Shown here one piece after another: positions 21,628 through 32,895 of a stretch of 64,000 nt of DNA (position 1 is its first letter; every line of letters begins with the position of its first letter). Source of the stretch: Liquidambar formosana. Taxonomy: Eukaryota; Streptophyta; Magnoliopsida; Saxifragales; Altingiaceae. Both the position numbers and the translations under genes were made by a program. The notes beneath the pieces were generated by a model that worked only from the letters and a program-made list of their open reading frames with translations, did not search any database and was not told the origin of the DNA. Location of the stretch: positions 30,872,810 to 30,936,809 of the forward strand of contig CM077826.1 of the NCBI GenBank assembly GCA_039720395.1, in the 5' to 3' direction.

Positions 21628-24409
21628 TGTCACACCCCATTTTTGCACCACCTTACTAGGGCTCATCATTTCATGCATGTTTTTGTTTTGTTTTTGAGTC
21701 TAGTCACTTGCATTAGTTTTCTAGAGTCACAAGGACAATGGATATGAATTTTGGTTCAAATTGGAGTTGATCTTGAGGGATAATAAGAGCTTTTGTGACT
21801 TGAGGGGCATAATCGTCTTTTAAGTCCCAAACTTTTCATTTGACCTTGGAATGATCTCCAAATTGTCAATTGGAGTTCATATGGATGCATAAGAGGTATT
21901 TTTAGTGTCAATTTGGTAAGTCAATGGCTCGGGATTAAAATGGCTCGATGTGGTTCAAGTTGGTTAATTGACCCTTCCTTGGGTTAGCTCTAATTGACTC
22001 ACAATTACCAACCAAATCTTTTCAAATTGACTTTCATTAGTCATCATTTTACCCTCAAAAGTGTTTCATGAAGTTCAATTTTGATATGGCCTGATGATGA
22101 GTTTAGTGTGGTTATTTACGGATTATCCTTGAAGAATTAGTGCGAATCACAGCATGAGATTTTTGGTTAAAATGAAAAGAAAATTATTTTATTAAATTAG
22201 CCATTTTTATCATGACACTAACACGTGTACGTATGTGATGAGTGTGTGTACGCACATACGATACATGTGCATGCGTGTTAGCGGTCAGTCTCCCAATTTT
22301 TATAAAAGACAATTTCCTTTTCCTATTCAGATTAGAAGTCTTTTATCATTATAAAATACCTTTTGATTATTCTCCAAGGAAACCTAGTCCAGGAAGGAAA
22401 GGGAAACTCTAGATTTCAGCTATAAATACTCTCTTAATGTCTTTAAACAAGGGAGGAGAGAAGAGGGTTTGGAGGGAGTGAAATTCGTCATAATTCAGCA
22501 GCAGATTTTCTGAAAACCAGCAGTCGTATTTTAATCATAACTTTTTCATCCGAAGTCAGAAGTTGATGAAATTGGTCTTGTTAGAAAGATAATTCAATTC
22601 TCTACAACTTTGTATTTCACAAGCTTTGTCCAAATCCAACGTTTTCATACCCAAAAACGCGATTGAAGTTGCTGCTGCTGCAAAGTGACGAGAATCACTT
22701 TTTCTTTTCTCTTGTTCTCTTTTTGTTTTCTATTTCTTTTCAAAGTTGAGTGAGTTTTGATCTCTTTGCTGTGATACCACTTTGACAAAGAGGAGGATTC
22801 GTGTTGGTTTGATTCACTCTAAAGACCTGAGGAGCCACGAACAATTACAAACACAAGGGGAGCCACTTCCTAAGGTATTCCTTCTCTATTCAAGCTTAAA
22901 CTAGGTTCTCATATGGGTTAGGCTTATTGCATGTTAAAGGTGACTTTTTTATCATGTATTAACACTCTAGCTAGTTAATATACATGGAATATCTATTTTT
23001 TATCTACTGTTTAGCATGCTTTAGGGCTGTCCTTTAGGTTTTTAATGCATAGTTATGATTCTTGTGCTCCTGCTTGTCCTTGTGCTAGGATTAGTGTCAT
23101 TGCATGTTAGAGTTAGGATTTTCATCATGTTATATTGCTTTAGTTAGTTAATATGCATGATTTAATTTCTGTTTAGTTTGGTTTTAGCATGATTAAAGTA
23201 TGTTTTGTATGTTTTTAAGCATATTTGTGAGTTTAGGGTTTTAGAGTCATTGTTTCGTGTTTGTTTTCATATAGCATGATAAAGTAGACTTTTTTATTTG
23301 GTTTTTCTTCGTGTTTGCTGTATATGTTTTTCATATGGAGTAAACATGATAGTTTTGCATGCATGTTAGTATGTTTTAGGGTTTTTATGCATGATATGGT
23401 TCTAGGAATATGTTAGGACTTATTATTGTTCGCTGTGTTGCTATTAGCATGCTTAGTGGATGATTTTTAGGCCATAATACTATTCTGTCCAGATTTGCAT
23501 GTTAGTGTTTTTGCATGGTTTTGAGCACTTGTAAGGGTGCAAATAGGTGTGGTATTTGTCTTATGGCAAATAGGGCTGCTTATGTCTGAAATGGCTGAAT
23601 GCTTGGAGCTAATTGCGCTCAGGTAAGTGGGTGTGAAGGTGCCCCAATTCACCTTTCTTCTTAACTCATTCTCTTCTCCCTATTTAGGGTTAATTTTTAA
23701 TATGATCCTATGGTTTAATTAGAGGTTTCCTTAACCAACCAAATTCTGGTTTTTATTAAAGTTTCCATCTTGTGGATTTCTTTCCTAAAATCAAACTTTC
23801 TATCATATTCAACTCTTTTGATCAAATAAGGAAACCTAGGGTTTTAACCATGGGTTTATATTAGGTCTTAACCCTAATTCTAATCGAACTACGTGGACTT
23901 TGATCCATGTATTTCGTTGCATGGTACGTAGGCGCTCTTCGTGAGGCTCAAGTCCGTTCTAGGATCCAAGCATCCTAGGTTTATTTATGTTTTCTTTTCT
24001 TCTTTTTATTTTCTGTTTTTATTTGCTTATTATGCATGGATGGATGAATGAAATATATGATATGCATGCAATTCTTGTGATGATATACTTGCTAATTTTT
24101 GTATGGAAAGACTTTAATTTAGCCCAAATGAACTGAGAGACCGAAAGGGTGACATGGGTGCCTATAGGCTTTGCCTAGAACCTTCCCATGTCATAACTTA
24201 GCCTCCGAATCCCCGATTTCTTTGGTTTTCAAAAGATTGGTTTTTGCCTTTCCTTTTTTATGGAGTCATTCAAATTGTTTTCCTAAAACAAACTATTTTT
24301 AGGGTTTTCCTTGTTTCCTTTAAAAAATAAGGTGGCGACTCCTTTCCTTTTTCTTTTTCAAACCCACTTTCTTTTCAATCCCTCGTGGGCCCAATTTCCG
24401 GGGTTCACA
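21628..24409 (+). repeat. 3' LTR of nested element
   Basis: 2782 bp, the same length as the 5' LTR. Reading both side by side gives about nine substitutions, eight of them transitions, and two compensating one-base indels (near 22877 and 23955). It is followed directly by the target duplication CCTAG and the interrupted RNase H reading frame of the outer element. Confidence 0.95.
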
Positions 24410-24414
24410 CCTAG

Positions 24415-25994
24415 CATTGGAAGCTGCATTAGAGTTAGGGATAAAAGAACTGGAGGTATTCGGAGATTCAGCATTGATCATCTGTCAAATAAAAGGGGAG
24501 TGGAAAACTCGCGACGAGAAGCTATTGCCCTATCATGCCTATTTGGAAGCACTGACTAAAGAGTTTGCGGAGATCGAGTTCAATTACCTGTCAAGAAACA
24601 AGAATCAGTTCGCTGATGCCTTAGCAACTCTAGCTTCAATGGTGGAAATACCTGAAGGGGGAAGCGTGAAACCGCTCGTGATCGAATGCAGAGAGAAACC
24701 TGCTTATTGCTGTTCCATTCGAGAAGGGGAGGTAATAGATAACCACCCTTGGTTTTATGACATAAGAAGGCTTATCGAGGAAAGAGAATATCCGGAAGAA
24801 GCATCTCGTGTGGACAGGCGAACCCTGAGGAGATTGGCAAGCCATTATGTGGTATGCGGATGAAAACTATATCAGAGGTCTTACGACGGAATCCACTTGC
24901 TGTGTGTCACGAAGGAAGAAGCCAGAAAACTCATCAAAGAAATCCATGAAGGAGTGGGGGCTCCGCATATGAATGGATACATGCTGGCTAAAAAGATCAT
25001 GAGGCTGGGGTATTACTAGTCTACAATGGAAAGGGATTGCCATGCCCATGTCAAGAAGTGCCATAAGTGTCAGCTCTTCGCCAACGGACAACACTTGCCC
25101 TCCATGCCCTTAACAAGCATGTCAACTCCGTGGCCGTTTGCAGTATGGGGAATAGATATCATCGGACAGATTAAGCCGAAGGCATCCAATGGTCATTAAT
25201 ACATTTTGGTAGCCATCGATTACTTTACCAAGTGGGTGGAAGCAGCTTCCTTCAAAGTTTTGAATGTTAAAAAGGGGGCGCAGTTTATACAGCTCAACAT
25301 TATCTACCGACATGGGGTATCGCATGAGGTCATTTCAGATAACGGTCAGCATTTCCAGAAGGAGACCAAAGAACTCTTGCAGAAGTACAAGATCGTTCAC
25401 CACTTGTCATCCCCGTATCGCCCATAGACAAACAGCGCAATGGAAGCCGCCAACAAGAACATCAAGAAGATATTACAGAAAACGGCTGACACGTACACTG
25501 ATTGGCATGAGAAGCTACCATTGGCATTATGGGGGTACAGAATGTCAGTCAGATCGTCAACAGGGGCTACGCCGTATGCTTTAGTGTATGGAATGGAAGC
25601 CGTTCTACCAGTGGAGTTAGAAGTTCCTTCATTAAGAGTTGCTGTGGAAAGCCAGCTAGCAGAGGTGGACTGGATCAAAGGTCATTATGATGAATTGGCA
25701 TTGCTAGATGAAAGGTGATTGAGGGCTCTTTACTATGTGCAAGGGTACCAGAGAAGAGTCGCAAGGGCATTCAACAAACATGTCAAAGACAGAGGCTTGA
25801 AGAAAGGGGATTTAGTATTGAAAGAGATCCGAGCTCCAATTTTCGATCCACAAGGAAAGTTCAAACCAAGTTGGGGAGGACCGTAAGTCATCAAGGAGAT
25901 ATTGCCAACAGGGGCTGTTCGACTTATGGATTTGGATGGGATCGAGTTCGCTCGTCCTACCAATTTGGATCAATTAAAGAAATATTATGTATAA
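24415..25994 (+). pseudogene. pol: Archaeal-type RNase H remainder and integrase (outer copy)
   Basis: Continues the outer pol frame from ALEAALELGIKELEVFGDSA. The RNase H Asp motifs (FGDSALII, QFADALATLAS) are present. Integrase follows, with the zinc finger CHKC near 25060, SDNGQHF near 25335, the Glu block AMEAANK near 25440, and the C-terminal SRV-like block FKPSWGGP. Premature stops are at 24861-24863, 25017-25019, 25197-25199, 25425-25427, 25716-25718 and 25884-25886, so no integrase can be made. The frame is otherwise collinear with the nested copy and ends at the TAA at 25992-25994. Confidence 0.92.
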
Positions 25995-26330
25995 GGCCTG
26001 CTAGGTTGAAAACCTGCAAAGGCGGCCTAGGCAAAAGTTAAGGCATTTGAACTACAAGGACCTGATTCCCCAAAAAGAAAAAGAAAAAGAAGAAAAGAAA
26101 AAAAGAAAAAAAGAGAAAAAGAAAAGAGAAAAAAGAAAAAGAAAGAAAATGGGGATACGTAGGCAACCCATAAAATTACTTTGGGTGCGGTCCAAACAAC
26201 ACAATCACAGAAATCTCGAAAGTAGATTATTATTGGTAATTCATTTGAAACTAATTGTTTGACATAACAATTTATTGGTGTTAAGTAAAAGAACTATCGA
26301 CATGCCATAGATATTCTATTCCTTGAGTCT
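25995..26330 (+). other. Linker with A/G-rich tract after integrase (outer copy)
   Basis: Contains an A/G-rich tract (about 26069-26150) and the conserved block ATACGTAGGCAACCC. It is the counterpart of 17530-17884. No gene was seen. Confidence 0.55.
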
Positions 26331-27617
26331 TTAAGTCCTTTTGAGTTTCTTCAGAGTCATTTTGTTTGTCTTCTGTTTTTCTCTATCAAGTCTTCTTTTC
26401 TTTCGTAAGTCATGGTCATGGGATGCCTCTACTGCCTCAAGAATGTCTTCTCTACAAAGTCCAAGTCTTGTGTCCTTGATAAGGTCATAAATTCTTTCTC
26501 GGCGAGAAACCTCCCTTTCGCCTAAATCATCCTTCAACCATTGCTTGTATTCTTTACTCATCTCGAAAGGTCCTTCAGTGTTGGCAATCCGAGTCAATTT
26601 CAGGTCTGTAGGCCAGCGAGTCCTCGCCCACTTGATTATAGTAAGACCGACAGGTTCCACAGAGCAACAAGGTTTTGTTAAGGACGGTATGGTTTGCATG
26701 GTGCCCATCTGGCGAAGAATTCTCGAAGTCTAATAGAAGGAAGTCGATCTCAGTCCTATGAGTTTGACAAAAGCACACCCCGAGGTTTGAAAAAGTACCT
26801 GCTCTTTACACCCCTATGTGAAGACGTACCATTTGATGTTCTGCCACGACAATGTGTGGAAGTAACCCAACCAATCTCGTAAAGAGAATGGCCCAGGGAG
26901 TTCAACTCGGCGTAGACAGAAGTGCTGGGGCTTGTATGGATTGATAGTGGTGGGAGATAGAAAGTTCAAGTGCTCGAGTAGCCACATTTGCAGTAAAAAG
27001 GGGCTACCTTCTAAAGGCGCTTTGGGGTTGCCATGAACCCTATCTAAACCATTCAAGGTTTCAACTAATACCAAGGGAATGATGTTATGTCGCTTGAGAA
27101 GAGGGGCAACCAACTCACATATTTGAACAGGGGCTTGAAGAGTGCCGGTGGATATGAGAAAGCAACCAATTAAACAGAAAGCGAGTGCACGCTGAATCTG
27201 AGGGGTGAAAGTCAGAGTACCTTCGCTATCATGAGCCAAGAATGAGGTTGCTAACTTCATTAAGTCCACCATATGGTCCTTAACGAAGATCGTTGCGTCC
27301 CTTTGGGGAATGCCAAGAAAATCCGAGAAGGAAGCAAGGTAATCAGAACGAAGTGTAGAAAGGATGAATGGCCCTGCAGGTGAAACTCCAAATAAAGCAC
27401 TGAATTCTTCCATGGTTGGGCATAATTCTTCATAATTGAATCGAAAGACATGGAGTTGAGGATCCCAGAAGTATGTAGCCACAGTGAGAAGAGTCGTCTC
27501 GAGCCTCACGTGCCTTATGGAGAGCAATGGTTCCAAGCCGAAGCGCTTAAACTCAGTTTTGTCTTTGGCAGCCATGACTACCAAAAACCCTCTTAAGAAC
27601 CCATCCAAGGCTTCCAT
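26331..27617 (-). pseudogene. Antisense ORF 1 (plant mobile domain-like / DUF7745-like), outer copy
   Basis: Starts MEALDGFLRGFL at 27617; an in-frame ATG lies four codons upstream at 27629. The core has LETTLLTVATYFWDP and FNYEELCPTMEEFSALFG, and the Lys/Arg-rich tail ends KKLKRT. Two tryptophan codons of the nested copy read TAG here (26812-26814 and near 26730), both G-to-A on the coding strand. Conservation of the core with the nested copy over about 400 residues shows it was maintained as a coding sequence in this lineage. It lies between integrase and the second antisense gene. Likely a domesticated transposon-derived protein carried by the element; function unknown. Confidence 0.78.
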
Positions 27618-27664
27618 AATTATTGTCAATAAAAATAGGTGAGTTAGAAGGCTTCCCTCATGTG

Positions 27665-27672
27665 TTTTTATA
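27665..27672 (-). promoter_or_regulatory. TATA box of antisense ORF 1 (outer copy)
   Basis: TATAAAAA on the minus strand, 48 bp from the conserved MEALD start. Same box and spacing as in the nested copy. Confidence 0.6.
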
Positions 27673-27760
27673 GGGAAAAGGTCACAAATTCGAGTCCTAA
27701 AGGGAGTAGAATCGTCAAAATAGCAAAATTCCTGGAAAAATCGTGAAAAAGCGCATCGAC

Positions 27761-27795
27761 CTCGGGTAACCGTCTGGGCCAGATGGTCACCCGAG
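27761..27795. promoter_or_regulatory. GC-rich palindrome upstream of antisense ORF 1 (outer copy)
   Basis: CTCGGGTAACCGTCT and AGATGGTCACCCGAG form a 15-bp stem with two mismatches around a short loop. It is about 90 bp upstream of the TATA box. Same family as the palindrome in the LTR at 33643-33724. Confidence 0.65.
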
Positions 27796-28076
27796 GCCTC
27801 CGCCTTTTTTTGCCTTGTTTCGCCTGGTTTTGCCTATTTTCGCGTTCGGATGGCCTTTTTAGGCCATTTTCACTCCTATGAACTCACATTGACTCAAATT
27901 TTCATGAGAAAGGCACCATAACACCATCATGATAGATTCAAACAAGCACAACAAGTATCCATAACAAGGGATAAGAAAGTTGGTTTTAGGTGGCAATTAC
28001 AAAACACCAGCATGAAATACAAAAAGATAGCCATTGTCTCATTGTTTCTATAAGCCCAACAAGAAAGTAAATGAAC
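27796..28076. other. Spacer between antisense genes
   Basis: Between the promoter of antisense ORF 1 and the stop of antisense gene 2. It is the likely 3' untranslated region of gene 2 on the minus strand. No other feature was seen. Confidence 0.4.
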
Positions 28077-30715
28077 TCAGTGGTTCCCAGAGCTTCTTTT
28101 GCGGCTCGGCCCAGCTCCATCACGACCCCCACGAGGTGCTCTAGGAGGGCACATTACTGGTGGTGGCTGCATATACAGAATCCATCACAAAGAAGCTAAG
28201 TATGAGAATAGGGTTGGTTGAAAACCACAAATGGGAACTTTAAAATGGGTTGAACACTTACCATGACATCCAAACGAGCTTTCGCCATGGATTTGGCTAG
28301 GCTCATCCTCACAAGGTCATGCCTCAAGCCCTCACTAAGGTCGATGGACTCTTGGGCATATGCCGCAGGCACCTAGGATAATCAATAAAGTTAAACTAAA
28401 GGTAATGCTCAAAGAAAGAAAGAAATACCCATAAAGAGAACTCACCTGTTCTCGATTTAGGTCGATCCTAAGAGATTCATCAAATGCAGGATGATTGATG
28501 GCGGTCTTGACAAAGTCCAACCCACAGCACAAATCGATGAACCAATTAGGCTGAGGCAAGGGTAGTGACCTATCCCCCTCCATCTCATCGTCTTCAGAGC
28601 CAGGAACCACTCCTGAGCCCACTGTTGAGCTATGTCCTCGTGCTCGTCGACCCTGCAAGAATTCACCTATTAAATAGAGTCTCTATCAAAAGAAAAGGCT
28701 AGGAGAGCATCAAAGACTTACCCCCTGGGGAGGGAGGCCTGTCACCCTGGGCCTCATCAGATATTGGAGGCAGAAAGTGTCATATACAATGTCGGGAGAA
28801 GTGAACTCTTCCGCATCCCAGCCTCTCAGGGCATCCCACAACTCCTCCCCCTCCATCAAGTTAGCATGCCTCATGTTTAGTGGTGGAGGCATTGGAGCCA
28901 TGGCTGCGTTCACATCACCCATGACTTGTCGTAAGACACGCTCTCCTAGGTACCAGTACCTACCCACAGGGCCTTCCAAGAGCACCCTCTTGCCAGTCAG
29001 CATCAGGCTAGGAATGCATCGCTTGGGTAGCATTGGTACCCATATCTTCCATGGATTCCATTCATGGATGATTCGCCGCTCTAGGGAAATAAATAGGGAA
29101 AGAATTTCACCATATCAACAGTGAGGCTTGCTAGGTGAGCTCTAGCAAAGGCGTAATCATGATGATTCGCCGCTCGGATGGACACATAACTAGGGGAGTA
29201 ATTCTTGAGGGTAGGCCATTCAATGGTTTCCTCAACAAGGGATGGGCGACATAGGTTGAGGTACTCATAGCACCAAACTTGTCAAAAGTTGAGAAAAGAG
29301 TCAAAAAGAAAAGATAATATAAGAAAAAAAGAAAAAGAAATGAAAGGGAAGTAGCATTACCTCCTAAACAAAGGGCATCCCGCCGAAGTCCTTGGTCACA
29401 CCGCGTGACATGTCACACATAGTGCGATACATGGTGGCTAGAGTAGCCCCTCCCCAGTTGAATTTTCTAAGCTTGTCAACATCCTCTATGCTTGCAAAAA
29501 GACCCAAAGGGGCTAGGTTGCCCGTCCCAGCAAAGAATGTGCATGAGATCATGTACAGAAGGAATGCCCTTGTAATACAATCGGGGCTCGCACCCTCGCT
29601 CTCCCTTTGTTTGGCAAACTTGTTGAAAAGCCAAGTGCGGCACACTGCTTTCTTGATTACCTCAACTTCCATCCCAAGGTAAGCTAGGAGATAATCCTCA
29701 TCCGTGTGAGCCTCTTCATAGAACTCCAAGCTTTTGCCCTTAATGCTCAAACCCGTGATCATGGTGAAATCCTTGGGGGTTAGTGTCATCTCCCCGAAGC
29801 CAAAATGGAATGTATTAGTGGTGTCCCACCATAGCTCAGACAAGGCTAGCAAAGCTTGCCTATCACATTGGTCATTCCACAAAGAGTTTAGGAACGGACC
29901 AAAACCGGCTTTTTCGACATAGCCGTTGGCAACAGGTTGGAAGTTTTCCATGTTCGGCCACCATTCAATGAGTCCTTTGATAGAGGACCGGGTGCGCATG
30001 TCCTGAAAGTTGGGCTATAGCCATTGAAGACACCTTGAGGGTTAGTTGAAAGAACATAGAAACAATAAACCTACACTAGCAATTGGTTTTAAATTGTTTT
30101 CTAAAAGATGTCAAAAAGTTGTTTTTATTCATGAAATGAATTGCTAATGTATGTTTATGAGTTTACTTGTTCATGTGCCTTAATTTGGCAAGGATTGAAC
30201 ACTTTTTTATCACTTGGGCATTTTATCGAACACTTGGTGGGTGATACCTCCCAAGCCTTGAAACAAAAGAATTTTGTATAGTCAATCCTTGCTAAATCAT
30301 AGCATATTACTCACTTGAATGTTTACTTGTTGATATACATTGATTTGGTAAAGATTGAACATCTTTATTTCACTTGGACATTTTATCGAACACTTGGCGG
30401 GTGCCATTTTTCAAGCTTTTAAATGAAAAGAATTTGTGTGTTCAATCCTTGCCAAATCAAGGGATATCACTTAACAACCTAAGGGGTATTCAAAAGAAGT
30501 AGAAGGGAATGCAATTTCATTAAAAGAATCGAAAGATTCATAAGAAAAGTGTTAAAGTTGGGTAAACTTACTTCTTGTTGGGAATGGAGGAATGAAAGAT
30601 GTTTGTCGGGTTCAAGCAACACCCTATCTTGTGGAGTATCATAGAGTGGTGCCTTGTACTTGCTTTTAACCCCATAGAATGGATACTTGGTGCTTGAGTC
30701 CATGCTTGATGACAT
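28077..30715 (-). pseudogene. Antisense gene 2: plant mobile domain (MAIN-like) protein, multi-exon
   Basis: On the minus strand, exons supported by splice motifs are 30715-30572 (start MSSSMDSSTKYPFYG), 30002 to about 29360, about 29284-28722, 28652-28446, 28372-28262 and 28166-28077. The second exon has FHFGFGEMTLTPKDFTMITGLS, the plant mobile domain signature seen in MAIN/MAIL proteins and in transposon genes. The third has WCYEYLNLCRP and WVPMLPKRCIPSL. The last exon is Pro/Arg/Gly-rich and ends at a TGA. A TAG at 29364-29366 just before a donor site, and a frame change near 29090, suggest it is now broken. The nested copy lacks this gene. It may be a captured host or transposon gene; function in the element is unknown. 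Confidence 0.72.
30160..30470. repeat. Two-unit direct repeat in first intron of antisense gene 2
   Basis: Two units of about 155 bp, both with GTTTACTTGTT at the start and CATTTTATCGAACACTTGG in the middle. Inside each unit CAAGGATTGAA and TTCAATCCTTG-type ends are inverted, so each can fold back. Confidence 0.6.
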
Positions 30716-31000
30716 TCTTGATGATGGAGTTGGGTTTGTGAAAAATGGGTTTGATTTGGTTTGATTTCCAAAGATGATGTGAATTGGTTGTTTTGATTGT
30801 TAAATGGGCTTGATTTGTTGTTGTTTGATGTGCATTTGATGTTTGGATTGAATGTTTTTGAAGTAGGAATGAGAGAATGAGAGAAGGAGAAGATGGAATG
30901 AGAGTTTAGAGAGAGAAACTCTCTAATTTTCGAGTTGGGAGAATGTGAGAATGGGTGTGCAAACATGGGTTTAAAAACCCAGAAATTTTTTATGGTGGGC

Positions 31001-31076
31001 TCAAGTAACCGTCCCCCCTTGGATGGTCAGCCGTCTTGCCCTGGACGGTTGACCATCTGAGGGCAGATGGTCACCC
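31001..31076. promoter_or_regulatory. GC-rich palindrome upstream of antisense gene 2
   Basis: GATGGTCAGCCGTC (31022-31035) pairs with GACGGTTGACCATC (31044-31057), flanked by AGTAACCGTC and GATGGTCACCC. It lies about 290 bp upstream of the gene 2 start. Third example of the same palindrome family in this element. Confidence 0.6.
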
Positions 31077-31329
31077 TAGCCCGCTTTGCCCGTTTGCCCC
31101 GTCTCGCGCGCTTGCGACTCTAAACTTCTCCAAATTGACTTCTTGTGCAATCCTTGAGTTATGGGATGAATATATCCCTTAAGTTTATCAAGTTTCAATG
31201 AAATTTTGGAATCTTGGGTGATTATATTTGCCCGCATAACGAGGAGTTGCAATAGCCATGATAAATGGCTTTCTCATGAAATGAGCTTGGTGTTGAATTG
31301 ATTGACTTGCAAGTCTTGGAAGTCAATTC

Positions 31330-32266
31330 TCTAGGAGATGATAGTGATATCATATCATGTGATAAAGATAATTTCACATGAAATGATTTGATAATCATGT
31401 GATAAAGATAACTTCACATGAAATGATGATTCATGAGCTATGCTAGTTATGAAGTAACTTGCTATCTTTGTGAAGGGGGCATGAAATGCACCTCGTTTCT
31501 CAATCAATTGACCTTCAAATCAATGTTATATCATGTGATAAAGATAATTTCACATAAAATGACATGAAATAAGCTTGATTTTCAATCAATTAACTTTCAA
31601 TTCAATGTCATTTCATGTGATAAAGATAATTTCACATGAAATGATAAGAAATGAACTTGATTTTGAGTTAAATGACTCCCAGTACACTGTCATTCCATGT
31701 GATAAGGATAATTTCACATGAAATGATAAGAAATGAGCTTGATTTTGAATCAATTGACTTATGATTGGATCTCATATCATGTGATAAAGATAATTTCACA
31801 TGAAATGATGATTCAAGAGTTATGAAATAACTCTCTATCTTTGCTATTTCCACTGAAAGTGGCATGAAATCATGTGATAAAGATAATTTCACATGAAATG
31901 ATGATTCAAGAGTTATGAAATAACTCCCTATCTTTGCTATTTCTACTGAAAGTGGCATGAAATCATGTGATAAAGATAATTTCACATGAAATGATGATTC
32001 AAGAGTTATGAAATAACTCCCTATCTTTGTTGTTTCCACTGAAAGTGGCATGAAATCGTGTGATAATGATACTTTCACATGAAATGATGAGTCATGAGTT
32101 ATGAAATAACTCACCACCTTTGTTATCCCCAGTGAGACTGGCATGAAATGCACTTGGTTTTGAATTGATGGACATTCAATTCACCGATAATCCACATAAA
32201 ATGATGATTTATGAGTTATGAAATAACTCGTTTTGAGAATCACCAATGAAATTGGTAGGATACCTT
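31330..32266. repeat. Hairpin repeat array A (outer copy)
   Basis: Units of about 105 bp built from stems around short loops: CATGTGA/TCACATG, then GAGTTAT-GAA-ATAACTC, then CCACT-GAA-AGTGG. Later units carry CCAGT-GAG-ACTGG and CCAAT-GAA-ATTGG, and a variant ends in ACTAGT-GCA-ACTAGT. The pairing is kept although the stems differ. It occupies the same place as the array at 19660-21495 of the nested copy but has unrelated primary sequence. Confidence 0.85.
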
Positions 32267-32890
32267 GTGATGCACTAGTGCAACTAGCTTTGTATCATGA
32301 GAAGACCATGTGGATATCACTAATGCAATTAGTGCATGGTAAAGGCATTTGCATGAGCGCACCAACGAAGTTGGCATGCATAGAAATGCATTCAATTCTT
32401 TGCTTCGATGAAATCGTCGCATGCTTGGATATAACGAAGTCTATCCTTATGGTTCCATTTGAGTTTGTTGGTATTAATGAGATTAATCCATCAAGCAAAA
32501 ATGTGTTGTTATATCACTAATGCAATTAGTGCATGGTAAAGGCATTTACATGAGCGCACTAATGAAGTTGGCATGCATAGAAATGCATTCAATTCTTTGC
32601 TTCGATGAAATCGTCGCATGCTTGGATATGATGAAGTCTATCCTTATGGTTCCATTTGAGTTTGTTGGGATTAATGAGATTAATCCATTAAACAAAAATG
32701 TGTTGTTATATCACTAATGCAATTAGTGCAGGCATTTGCATGAGCGCACCAACAAATGTTGGCATGCAATCAATTCTTTGCTTCGATGAAATCGTCGCAT
32801 GCTTGGATATGACGAAGTCTATCCTTATGGTTCCGTTTGAGTTTGTTGGTATTAATGAGATTAATCCATCAAACAAAAATGGGTTGTTCT
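32267..32890. repeat. Hairpin repeat array B (outer copy)
   Basis: Two and a half units, the first two about 210 bp each. Each unit strings together very short hairpins: CTAAT-GCA-ATTAG, CCAAC-GAA-GTTGG, CGAT-GAA-ATCG, TTAAT-GAG-ATTAA. Short open frames here are repeat artefacts. Confidence 0.8.
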
Positions 32891-32895
32891 TTGAT

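Larger units (their letters stand above)
6982..24409 (+). mobile_element. Nested full-length Tat/Ogre-like retrotransposon, 17,428 bp
   Basis: A complete element with two 2782-bp LTRs (6982-9763 and 21628-24409), both starting TGTCACACCCC and ending GGTTCACA. It is flanked by the 5-bp duplication CCTAG (6977-6981, 24410-24414). Internal order: primer binding site, 0.8-kb leader, gag-pro, intron, RT-RH-aRH-INT, A-rich linker, antisense ORF, hairpin repeat array, polypurine tract. By eye the two LTRs differ at about nine substitutions and two single-base indels (about 0.3%), so insertion was recent. Despite this, its coding frame carries five single-base insertions and two premature stops compared with the outer copy. 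It lacks the second antisense gene of the outer copy. Confidence 0.95.

Noticed and set aside
31668..32153. Minus-strand frame of 161 codons with four repeats of SSFHVKLSLSHD
   Set aside because: Translation of array A; repeat artefact.
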